Part shown: positions 51,601 to 58,959 of the stretch, in pieces
How the letters are laid out: each line of letters opens with the position of its first letter
Position numbering within the stretch: the stretch's first letter is position 1
From: Rhodoferax sp. GW822-FHT02A01
GTDB taxonomy: Bacteria > Pseudomonadota > Gammaproteobacteria > Burkholderiales > Burkholderiaceae_C
Assembly (NCBI RefSeq): GCF_038784515.1
Contig: NZ_CP152376.1
Coordinates: forward strand, 868,001-932,000
Direction of reading: 5' to 3'
DNA length: 64,000 nucleotides
Notes under the pieces: generated by a model
What the model was told of the DNA's origin: nothing
Databases searched by the model: none
Seen by the model: the letters and a program-made list of their open reading frames with translations, nothing else
Made by a program: the position numbers and the translations under genes

Positions 51601-51931
51601 GTTCTATCTTCCAACGTTCCTGTGAACATCCTGCTGTAATTAGTCTGTTCCACCACTCGATACATAACAACTCGTCACGCACATCCCGTGACAAATCCGC
51701 AGACAGTTTGTCTCGCAGGCGCTGATGCTCGGACTTCTCCAATGTGATTCCAGGTTCCCCAATACAAATACCTTTGGCGTTTTGGGACATCCAATGAAGA
51801 AACTCGGTGAATAAATCCTGCCGTCCTTTGCTAATCTGTGGTGCAACCTCACGCGCCCATTCAGGCCACTCCTGCCTGATCGTCAGTTGCGAACTGTCTG
51901 GCGACGAGTATTCATTTCCTACTGCGCTCAT
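48686..51931 (-). CDS. large tyrosine recombinase, last gene of the recombinase operon
   Basis: A 1081-residue protein with a tyrosine recombinase core in its middle. The first arginine is in CGLRRREIQMLW (about 537-548). HHLRHSFGNW (about 647-656) carries the His-x-x-Arg and GHLSPDTSLRHYLH (about 718-731) carries the GH and nucleophilic Tyr, so catalytic residues look intact. Some 500 residues before and 330 after the core are unlike usual integrases. Codon use is more AT-rich than the host genes. It overlaps the upstream 819-residue recombinase by 4 bases (ATGA). It would cut and join DNA for integration of the element; its partner recombinases probably form a complex. Confidence 0.88.
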   Translation of the reverse strand: MSAVGNEYSSPDSSQLTIRQEWPEWAREVAPQISKGRQDLFTEFLHWMSQNAKGICIGEPGITLEKSEHQRLRDKLSADLSRDVRDELLCIEWWNRLITAGCSQERWKIELCGAVVRIPPPPTTFVRRDFQLLQTYRQLEQKFQQLLQGVIADVQLCHAVLLSAVVNCGVTDSDLLSALAKWTGMFIRTSHGRIRVVLEITRNGRIARSQAWFPDSVTSTLLVRCAAAGCLVADPKGVDQDSSQKLLTAIEVFGLPSMDAPELLRAASVATAMKIPPFLREYLGGAIRAASLCQATWQRLNGWSFVPLTKDSDALVDVDTSNVEVDLSAVTSKFSPGAKFVSQGSIIREILRALRSSNHDALEKIDDVIRKNGTSVWPVTLWLAYWIRWRIGAPLNDKQPEVGAATVARSTAHRYLATIARHLIAVCECEELLQFEQDDFEDLYEMAAARLKTDGERSKFWGCIHSFHTFLTFRGAPPIQFDELDGYMMSTSTGVSVTANLVSERDFLNFKTVLLNTEQPNLDSPRVVTFLVGMLGFRCGLRRREIQMLWTDDLFGDDNAVLVVRASRLATLKSRNARRRMPLAALLPADELKLLLSYQQRRTAQLEGHSALLFCNPEAPRVPLDDVVMFRPITQIFQRICAGSGPQFRFHHLRHSFGNWLLLRLLAADNPDLVNSDEPFLPHKDERDNWTKQLKEKLFVRALGTELQPSRKNLYLVSSLLGHLSPDTSLRHYLHLIDWLAGREIELALAEALKGWSAESLRNLCGLSPSAPYKPPYRALIKKPIEFLRQFVFQRAPKEWVEVKSMDLGPIDFSDIVERLGQPLLPGPSRMMVLLANMVTAASDPGWQRKSGKSSLAMQAVLERLERNHCIPEKQLLSLYEDYLKLHAKQSMGEAKVLLRIPGPPRTVEDRFEFWRILDVSVAAREKPHRWAAMVCAAGFLVNRNGPKSGNVYFGKRWASAPVVVDGLIAMGVPVTKLELIVREEMPGAKRALQMREIADQVAQRGVTTRVDKLDWEKRKSAGATLLLRISDERDSRSTHKKPQRFLGRMMGVNYAAIWVLFVESIQAVKTKALADCVQLQ

Positions 51932-54387
51932 CGAAAAATGTTCGGCTTCAGTGCTTTGAAACCTAATTGTGTAGCCATTTGATCAATACGACTTTTGAGT
52001 TCGGACTTCCATATCCTTGGCGGAAGGCTACTGTAGACACCCCAAGGCTCGGCACCACGAATCCAATGGCCAAGCAATGCATCAATCAACTCACCGGATG
52101 TGCCACCAAGCAATAATGCTGTACGTATAAAATGCCGCGTCGCACCGATCCGCATGGACCATTTGTCACCCATATACTGTTGAAGCTGTTTAGCTTTGAC
52201 TTCAATCATGGTGGAACCTGACTCGCCTAACATGAAGACCATCGGAGCAACACCATCAATCGAATTTAAATCGGCTGACCGATCTGGGCGAATATGATTT
52301 GATAGCTTGATTTCCTCGTGTCTCGCATCTAATTTGACAAGCGCCTCAGAACCGTTTGCCACAAGATATTTGCGCAGCTGCCGCACATGTTGTAGGTAGC
52401 TTTGCAGCTGCTCAACGACCAAAGGCAACATATACACCAAGCGGGCCTCGCTATACCGACTATTATCTTTCTCAGACGCAAAACAGATACCGGATTTCCA
52501 ATCTACATCCATCGCTCCGGGCAATAAGGTCGTCAATGAACGAATCCCGGTCAGGACCAGAAGCATGAAGCAAACATAAGCCGTATACGAATTGTGACGT
52601 CTCGATATGCTAACGCCCGGGTTAGCTATGTCTGCGTTTAATCGTGTCAAAAGATCATGCACAGTACTTTTCACCATCTCATTTTGTGGAACTTGCATGG
52701 AACCCACAAATTGATGGTTAAAGTCAATCAGACTTGGGAGTTCGAAATTCCTACTTCCGTCCCAATCGTCTTCTTTTAAGGCCACGGAGTATCGTTCCCA
52801 CGCTTGGATGAAGAGTTGCTGAATTCGATTCTCGGGTACAGCAGAGTACACCGCCGGCATATGCGAATTTGGTGGTGCGCCCGTGAAGTAGCAAGCAAGC
52901 ACAGGGTCATTGGGTGCCAAAGTTGAGATGTGCTCCGCCATAGTATTTTGAAGCCTATGCGCGCTTAACGCCACTTTGTATTTGGCATTTATTGAGTTGA
53001 GCAGCAGCGAGAAGTATCGCTCTAGTTCTTCCTTAGAACTTTTAAAAATTAGTCCGGATTTAACCTTTACCAATTCAATCAACACCTGAACTAGCGTAGG
53101 CACCTCCAGTGTCAGTTGTGCTCCGACAGGAATGCTCAGTGCGGTAGAAGCACTGGCTTTGTGCTTTGGAGACAAAGTCGAAAAAGTAATTCTCTTGGTT
53201 TGTGGATTCCACGTAGGCAACCTTGGCGTCTCAGCGTTTGTCGATATGCGCAAATTTATTAATTGATCTGGCGATCGGGAGAACAAGTATCTGCATGCCG
53301 CCCACAGAGAAACCTCTACTAACTTATCATTTGGTATTACTCGCCACAATGATGATTTCCATCTATCTAGATTCTCCAGAAAGAGTTGAATTTCATACTC
53401 AGACAAATTTGAATATGTAATGGGGAGTTGTTGGTTTTGCAACTCAATAGCCTGCACTGCATATCGCGCCCGCTGCCCAGCACCCTCACGTTGCCGTCGA
53501 AAGTGATATTGCATAACTTTACCGGGAAGCAACTCAAGCGTTGATTCAACTGGTTTTATTTCGGCCTCAAGGTCTGGGGCGAACTTTTCTTGTTCAGCCT
53601 CTCTTCGATTTGGCCTTTCAAAATATGTAGAAATTTTCCTTATATGTGTTTCAGTGTGAGATTCATCCACAAAAAACGTCTTACGCTGATATTCCTTAAT
53701 ATCTGCATCTAGCGTAGATTTTCTTCGTGGAGCTCGTTCCCCAGTTCTTGGACGATACCCGGGGCCTACGACATCGACTAATGCGTCGCCTTCCTGCCAG
53801 CTCAGTAGTCTGTGAACTAAGTAGAACTGTCGGTATTTCCCTGTGCTCTCCATCCTTATATCAAAATGTTGAAATACCTTCTCCATTTCTTCAGCGTATT
53901 TTTGGGCTGAAGTAGGCACATCGGGCATTTCTAGCATCAACACCCTCTCATGGTTGAAGCATTTTTTTAAATTCCTCATTGCCAATGTAACTTGATACAT
54001 ATGGTCCGCATGAGATATAGGATCCTCTTTTCGACGACGTTCAAGTCTGAAAAGGCCCGGCAATGCTGTCGCAACCATTGCGTACCAGATATTTTCTATT
54101 TCTGGTGAAGCGGGTTCAAATTTAAAAAGTGAATATAGCGAGTTAGTCTTGTTGTAGCTGTAAAGAGATTCATTCTGCGTTGATTCCACTGAAGCTCGCC
54201 CGATCAAGTGAGGATTTTTCTTGACAGCATCTATGTCATCGAGAATTTTCTGTATTCCTGAGCGTGAATCAGAGTCCGATACTGCCTCCAGCAAATTGAG
54301 GGCTCGTTCAAAGGAATCAAGAACCTCAAAGACTTGGGGTTGTTTTGGTGGTGCATCCAACAAATCCAAGGCGAGACTTTCACCCAT
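51928..54387 (-). CDS. large tyrosine recombinase, second of the pair
   Basis: An 819-residue recombinase with the catalytic pattern toward the C-terminus: TGIRSLTTL (about 610-618) with the first Arg, GATRHFIRTAL (about 746-756) with His-x-x-Arg, and LLGHWIRGAEPWGVYSS (about 769-785) with GH and Tyr. The N-terminal half is long, charged and of unknown fold. Its start codon (54387) follows the TAG of the 254-residue gene with no gap, and its stop overlaps the 1081-residue gene. Two unequal recombinases plus small partners recall recombinase-in-trio elements and the gamma-mobile-trio islands, but I cannot confirm family identity. Confidence 0.85.
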   Translation of the reverse strand: MGESLALDLLDAPPKQPQVFEVLDSFERALNLLEAVSDSDSRSGIQKILDDIDAVKKNPHLIGRASVESTQNESLYSYNKTNSLYSLFKFEPASPEIENIWYAMVATALPGLFRLERRRKEDPISHADHMYQVTLAMRNLKKCFNHERVLMLEMPDVPTSAQKYAEEMEKVFQHFDIRMESTGKYRQFYLVHRLLSWQEGDALVDVVGPGYRPRTGERAPRRKSTLDADIKEYQRKTFFVDESHTETHIRKISTYFERPNRREAEQEKFAPDLEAEIKPVESTLELLPGKVMQYHFRRQREGAGQRARYAVQAIELQNQQLPITYSNLSEYEIQLFLENLDRWKSSLWRVIPNDKLVEVSLWAACRYLFSRSPDQLINLRISTNAETPRLPTWNPQTKRITFSTLSPKHKASASTALSIPVGAQLTLEVPTLVQVLIELVKVKSGLIFKSSKEELERYFSLLLNSINAKYKVALSAHRLQNTMAEHISTLAPNDPVLACYFTGAPPNSHMPAVYSAVPENRIQQLFIQAWERYSVALKEDDWDGSRNFELPSLIDFNHQFVGSMQVPQNEMVKSTVHDLLTRLNADIANPGVSISRRHNSYTAYVCFMLLVLTGIRSLTTLLPGAMDVDWKSGICFASEKDNSRYSEARLVYMLPLVVEQLQSYLQHVRQLRKYLVANGSEALVKLDARHEEIKLSNHIRPDRSADLNSIDGVAPMVFMLGESGSTMIEVKAKQLQQYMGDKWSMRIGATRHFIRTALLLGGTSGELIDALLGHWIRGAEPWGVYSSLPPRIWKSELKSRIDQMATQLGFKALKPNIFR

Positions 54388-55152
54388 CTATTTATCTCCA
54401 TTAACAGAGTTAGATACATCGGTAGTTAGATTGCCAGATGCACCAAGTGGAGGCAGCAGTTTTACTGAAATCCCCACATTCCTTTTATTCAAGCTCTCCT
54501 TTTGTGCAACGACATACCTCCTGGCTGCACTAATACGATCGTACAAAGCCGATCTTCCCAAGCCGACAAGGCTTGCCAATTCCTCAATCGTGCTACACGG
54601 CAGAAGACTGCTGCCCACATCGTGGATATTTTTGTTATCTTTTAATTCACCCAAAAAATATCCACTGTCTACACCACCTTCTTGACGATAAAGATAACAA
54701 TTGATGTAATCCAATAGTTGCATTCCGTCTCTGTCTTTTTGTTCTATTTTCTCCGCCACAGCAACTGGAATCCGATATCGCCTACCATATTTACCCATGA
54801 AGGCCTGATATGTGCGCATACCGCTAATCAGCCAATATTTTCTTTCAGATTTCAAATCATATGCTTCAACTATGACAGGGTTTGTAATGACAAGGTAATT
54901 AAGCGCCTGCTGAAAATAGTTTGGATAAATTGATGGCAACTGATGAATGATTTTCATCAACTCGCCAACAGGCCCAGTCGCGATCGGCGTGATGTCTTCT
55001 AGGGCGACCATCTTTTTGCTTGTCTGAATGCGCTGGAAATTAAATTCGGCACTTTTTTCCTTCTTCCCCACGTTTGCTCCATTTTTTTGACCTATTGGGA
55101 GCACAACGGCACCCTGTGTTTCCCCACACGATCCTTGCAATCTTCTAGACAT
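54388..55152 (-). CDS. ParB-like protein with HTH
   Basis: A 254-residue protein. The middle part (IVEAYDLKSERKYWLISGMRTYQAFM, then RYRIPVAVAEKI, about 97-138) resembles a ParB/sulfiredoxin-type nucleotide-binding fold. A helix-turn-helix follows (STIEELASLVGLGRSALYDRISAARRYV, about 188-215). It could bind the element ends or regulate the operon. Its stop TAG abuts the next start. It overlaps the upstream 211-residue gene by 61 bases if it starts at 55152; a later GTG start near 55105 would remove most of that. Nothing in the sequence gives a sure function. Confidence 0.65.
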   Translation of the reverse strand: MSRRLQGSCGETQGAVVLPIGQKNGANVGKKEKSAEFNFQRIQTSKKMVALEDITPIATGPVGELMKIIHQLPSIYPNYFQQALNYLVITNPVIVEAYDLKSERKYWLISGMRTYQAFMGKYGRRYRIPVAVAEKIEQKDRDGMQLLDYINCYLYRQEGGVDSGYFLGELKDNKNIHDVGSSLLPCSTIEELASLVGLGRSALYDRISAARRYVVAQKESLNKRNVGISVKLLPPLGASGNLTTDVSNSVNGDK

Positions 55153-55727
55153 TTCTCAAATGTCGAATATGGATGTTTCATTCCCATAGCTTTGGCTGCC
55201 TCATCATTCTTTAGCACGGATTCCATGAGGTTTGCTATCGCGATATCACAAGCCATACGCCGGTCGTTTCGACTCCAATTCATTGCTGCCCTTCCCCTTG
55301 GATTGAAAATCACTGCATTTATCAGTTGAATTTGACGATATGTTGGCTCCCACTTTTCCACGAGGCGACGTGCCAACCATGCCCCAACAGTTGCGACCAC
55401 TTCAATATCAACATCTGAGTACCCATTGTCATTATCAGATAATCCTATCGCTATCGCATATAGTGGATGCTTGCGTTTGCATTCTTCAAACCGATACTCA
55501 GACATAGTTCCGCTTGGATAGGTGATACTTCCTTCTCGTCTCCTCCATTGGTATAATTCGATGGCTGGAATCTCTATGTAATCCCGCTGTAATGAACCCA
55601 TTGCAACCCAGAGACCATGTGCCGCATGACGGCAATCAGGCATCGATGGGGGACCACCCAGTGCTTTGTTGAACAACTTCAGGTAACTACTTCTATTGAC
55701 CAATTGGCGATTGCTCACTTTTTTCAT
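55092..55727 (-). CDS. hypothetical protein, first gene of recombinase operon
   Basis: A 211-residue protein beginning MKKVSNRQLVNRSSYLKLF. It is rich in aromatic and basic residues, with a helical C-terminal part (NWSRNDRRMACDIAIANLMES). I see no catalytic or membrane motif. It starts the four-gene operon and is translationally overlapped by the ParB-like gene. An accessory DNA-binding factor for the recombinases is possible but unproven. Confidence 0.55.
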   Translation of the reverse strand: MKKVSNRQLVNRSSYLKLFNKALGGPPSMPDCRHAAHGLWVAMGSLQRDYIEIPAIELYQWRRREGSITYPSGTMSEYRFEECKRKHPLYAIAIGLSDNDNGYSDVDIEVVATVGAWLARRLVEKWEPTYRQIQLINAVIFNPRGRAAMNWSRNDRRMACDIAIANLMESVLKNDEAAKAMGMKHPYSTFEKCLEDCKDRVGKHRVPLCSQ

Positions 55728-56042
55728 ACATTGCCCTTTTCCAGTTCTTGCATTGTTTCAATGATTTTTTAAACCCAACTGTTTGCATTACAGTAACGAT
55801 GTTTCATCATCAACTACAAAGATTGTGATGAATCATCTTGGGTGAGCTTTTTGCCGGCACCTCATACTAAGTACATGGACCGACATTTGTCCAAGAGCTT
55901 ATTGACAAACCGGTTTCCGGGCAAATTTTGCAGAGTTCGTTACATAAGCGGCCGACTCTGTGAGATAAGCAGTCTGTTCATAGTAAGTTGCACCACGCTG
56001 CGGACTCACCGAACCTATTCCCGCGTCAAACTGTTACATTGA
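55728..56042. promoter_or_regulatory. recombinase operon upstream region, possible right end of element
   Basis: Non-coding and AT-rich for the first 130 bases. TTCATCA (55803-55809) and TGATGAA (55826-55832) form a perfect 7-bp inverted repeat with a 16-base spacer, 76 bases before the operon start: a candidate operator or recombinase binding site. GGCAAATTTTGC (55920-55931) is another short palindrome-like stretch. No gene is visible. Confidence 0.4.
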
Positions 56043-56050
56043 GCTCTTGA

Positions 56051-56239
56051 CTATGGCGGAGTGACCGGGAGGGCCTGCTGCAGGTAGACAGTAATCATCT
56101 TCACGTCCAGGGGATTGAGTCCAGCGGTCTCGATGCGGATGTGCACTACATCAACTGGCAGGTCGCCGATAGTGACGACCTCAGGGCCACCAATGTTGGA
56201 AATCAGAGCTGCTTTCTTGATGGGGACTCCTGGATTCAA
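56051..56239 (-). pseudogene. NADPH:quinone oxidoreductase, N-terminal fragment
   Basis: A 62-residue frame starting MNPGVPIKKAALISNIGGPEVV and running through VHIRIETAGLNPLDVKMI, typical of the start of a zinc-less quinone oxidoreductase (normally about 320 residues). It stops at PVTPP, just where such proteins continue YVPG. The break coincides with a 14-base motif shared with another truncated gene at 63120. Its 3' part is not found elsewhere in the window. It overlaps the end of the ester cyclase remnant by 4 bases. Confidence 0.75.
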
Positions 56240-56660
56240 GCTTGTCGTGGAAACTGGTCAAGTTGCAGGAACAGGCCGAACCAGTCCTCCATGTGCCAGG
56301 TAGTCTTCACCAAGCCGTTCTCGATCGTGTGGAATTCGTGCAAGCGGAAGTTCACCTTTTTGTCGGTGGCGGGGATGCCGTACAGCTCCCCCTGGTGCGT
56401 GTCGGTGATTTCCACACGCGCGCCCACGCGGCCCGGCAACTGGATGAGGTCGTGAATTACCACCTTCACATTGGGAAACGCTTCTCCGAAGCTGCGAATG
56501 ATCGCTTGATGCCGGCCGGACCTGACCCCTGGCCGGGCGCTAACGGGATGTCGTCCCAGTCGGGAGCGAGTACAGCGTCAACGAGGTCGGGGGCCTTTTC
56601 GCTGAAGGCTCGGTAAAGGGCCTCGACGGCTAGGCGCTCAGTGCGCAGGCGGTCGGTCAT
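56236..56660 (-). pseudogene. SnoaL-like ester cyclase, frameshifted
   Basis: Two frames on the minus strand form one protein. The first (from ATG 56660: MTDRLRTERLAVEALYRAF) runs to GIKRSFAAS; the second carries AFPNVKVVIHDLIQLPGR-type sequence to DQFPRQA. One base is missing near 56508, where reading GIKAIIRSFGEAFPNV would restore the frame. SnoaL-type domains are about 130-140 residues, matching the sum. It lies between a quinone oxidoreductase fragment and a broken lysR, all apparently one decayed cluster. Function is lost unless the base call is wrong. Confidence 0.75.
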
Positions 56661-56771
56661 GTCGAGGTCTGGGTAGTCATGGCAATCACTTTCAGGTTAG
56701 GAAGGCTCGTAGTTTGGGCAATTGGATATGATCTGTGCAACAGATAAACCGTATATGTGACTATTTGATTT

Positions 56772-57064
56772 GTGGATTTTCACGGCGTTGATCTCAACCT
56801 GTTAGTGGCCTTCGATGCGCTGATTGCAGAACGGAATGTCGCCCGGGCTGCTGCCCACGTGGGGGTCAGCCAGCCATGAGTGCTGCCTTGTCTCGACTAC
56901 GCATGCTACTTGGCAACCCGCTATTCCATCGCCGTGCCGAGGGCCTGTTGTCGACGCCAAGGGCGCGCGAGCTGGCAGCGCCTGCGTTCCCGTATCAGTC
57001 ATCTCCAGCGTCCGCTGTCAAATTTGCGCTGGCGTCAACAGAAATGGCGTGCAAAACAGCATGA
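56772..57064 (+). pseudogene. LysR-type regulator, frameshifted and truncated
   Basis: The GTG at 56772 starts VDFHGVDLNLLVAFDALIAE, a LysR N-terminal helix-turn-helix, which stops at 56879 after VGVSQP. From 56876 the next frame continues AMSAALSRLRMLLGNPLF, the second half of the HTH, through RRAEGLLSTPRAREL. A deletion of a few bases at this point explains the break. After about 75 residues the homology ends and the effector domain is missing. It is divergent from the ester cyclase remnant, a usual arrangement for LysR and its target. Confidence 0.8.
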
Positions 57065-57257
57065 AAACCGCTTCAAAGTACTGGAATCGGACGCCCGAAT
57101 TCCAAATTTTGAAAGCGGAGCGTGAAGAACGAATTTAGCGGTGAAGACGGCTCAGATTCGGTGAGTATTTCCGCGACCCGCTAAAGCTTGTCTGTTTTAA
57201 CAATAGCATCTAGTATTCGAATTATGGTTCAATCTATTGGGTTCTCGATGCCAACCA

Positions 57258-58697
57258 TCACTCGGCCGGCAGGCATCCGTTGACGAACCACCATGGACCA
57301 CCGGGCTTAAGGATGTTGAATTCAATCAACGCCTTACCTCCCTGCCGCTTTAGTTCCTCGAAAACGATTTTCGGAATCGGAAACTTGACACCGTAATTTA
57401 TCGGATCTTCGAGTATCAATTCCGATCCATTTGCTCCATTATTTACCTGAGCTTCATAACCCTCATAGCCAGTCCACTTCGGATTGACGACAAGCCAACT
57501 TGTTGAATCCAACTTGCCCTCCATGACATAGCTTTCAGTGGATTGCGTATGTATGGATGTCAATACAGACACGGCTGGATTGTGTTCCCAACGAAAACGG
57601 CTTCGATCAATCAACAATTTTGCTTCCAATTCGGCTATTTCCTCATTCTCGATACGATCAATATTGCGAAGAAAACCGCATGAAAAGGGAGAGGGCGTCC
57701 CGGCAAGGCGATCTATCAACCCTCGAGAGTCATGTAGTCCTTCGTCAAGTCTCCGGCACTCTTTGAGCTCATCGGGGCAAAGATCTATGGGTTTCGGTTT
57801 TACCAATCCCATTTGGATCAGCACAGCCTTTGCATTTGCCACAACGAGTGGTCCAGCTCCGCGCAGATATGAGTCCCCTATATCTGAGTGAGAGCCAGGT
57901 ACCCAAATAGTCCAAATCCGTCGATCAGGGTAAGCGTTTCTTAATGCTACTACGTTAAAGTTGACATCATTATCGAGGATGGGGGAAAAAAGTTGCCGCG
58001 ATTCGTTCTGTGCAACATAGTGGACTGCGAACTCCAAGTTCTCAGGGAATCCAAGTTTCAGAGTGCCTTCCTGCCCAGTGGCAACAGTATCAAATAGAAG
58101 TGCAGTAGACCATGTTGCGATACCTGCCGCATGCAGAAACCCATTTTTATTTTCTTGCTGGACCAAATTTAAAAAATGACGTGCTGTAGCAGCTCCTCGG
58201 CTAAAACCCAGTACTACTACACGAAGTTCCATTTGATTCGACTTGTCTCGGATAAAGTTCCGTAATTCTTGCAATGCAATCATTGCAGTATGCTCACTGC
58301 TATATCCAGTCATTGCATCAATCCAACAACTAAAACCGAATCTGCAGCCCGGCCCTTTCTCATAATGCTTTGAAATTGGACCAGCCGAAGCATTAGAAAC
58401 ATCGATAGCGTCATAAAGCTTTGCGATAACGGTCATACTCTCGTCATCTGGAACGAAAAGACGATCGTTTAAAGTTCCGTCAAATGCTGCAACAAAGACC
58501 ATTGATTGGCCTTCGGAATTACGAAGAATTGGTGGGAATGATGGAGCTGCGTCGTGCATGCGATCTTTCGCGGCTTCTGATATCGGAATTTCTCGATCAC
58601 CAGAAATCAGTGCACAGCCAGTGGCCGCCATACATAGAATCAAAATCAGAGCCCTCCGTTGGGCTTGGGCGAAGGCGGTTTGCATGGAGATTTGCAT
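57258..58697 (-). CDS. DUF2235-family lipoprotein (Tle-like hydrolase fold)
   Basis: A 479-residue protein with an N-terminal hydrophobic segment and a lipobox-like ATGC (Cys28), so likely a lipoprotein. The alpha/beta hydrolase-like domain shows FDGT (about 70), GFSRGAA (about 163-169, a GxSxG nucleophile) and PGSHSDIGDSYLRGAG (about 262-277) with the acidic and His-type residues. DUF2235 is the catalytic fold of T6SS phospholipase effectors (Tle1). The start is ATG 58697 after GAAAGAG; a longer frame begins at 58778. No T6SS gene is nearby, so an envelope-anchored hydrolase is as likely as an effector. Confidence 0.72.
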   Translation of the reverse strand: MQISMQTAFAQAQRRALILILCMAATGCALISGDREIPISEAAKDRMHDAAPSFPPILRNSEGQSMVFVAAFDGTLNDRLFVPDDESMTVIAKLYDAIDVSNASAGPISKHYEKGPGCRFGFSCWIDAMTGYSSEHTAMIALQELRNFIRDKSNQMELRVVVLGFSRGAATARHFLNLVQQENKNGFLHAAGIATWSTALLFDTVATGQEGTLKLGFPENLEFAVHYVAQNESRQLFSPILDNDVNFNVVALRNAYPDRRIWTIWVPGSHSDIGDSYLRGAGPLVVANAKAVLIQMGLVKPKPIDLCPDELKECRRLDEGLHDSRGLIDRLAGTPSPFSCGFLRNIDRIENEEIAELEAKLLIDRSRFRWEHNPAVSVLTSIHTQSTESYVMEGKLDSTSWLVVNPKWTGYEGYEAQVNNGANGSELILEDPINYGVKFPIPKIVFEELKRQGGKALIEFNILKPGGPWWFVNGCLPAE

Positions 58698-58959
58698 CGG
58701 CTCTTTCTTGCTGTTTAGCGGCAGCATAGCATTCGAAACAGGGAATCCTTGGACCCGCATTGGCCGAATGCATTCCACAACACAAGCACATTTACGTTAA
58801 CTAAGTCATTGCTCAGACGGAGCTGAGACATATCGATACAGAATGACTACAAACAGGGAAAGCAAATTGAAGTAAGGTCGGCACTTGACGACCAACTACT
58901 GTACCTAAAAAAGACTTCACTGTGGTTGCCTTGACGACAAGCAGTCACGAGATATGAAC
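58698..58959. other. intergenic region
   Basis: About 260 bases between the DUF2235 gene and the acyl-CoA synthetase stop. It is moderately AT-rich, without a supported gene, repeat or terminator. It should contain the promoter for the DUF2235 gene. Confidence 0.35.

Noticed and set aside
48686..55727. Naming the recombinase operon a gamma-mobile-trio or RIT element
   Set aside because: Architecture is suggestive, but family membership cannot be decided by eye, and this set has four genes and unusual sizes.
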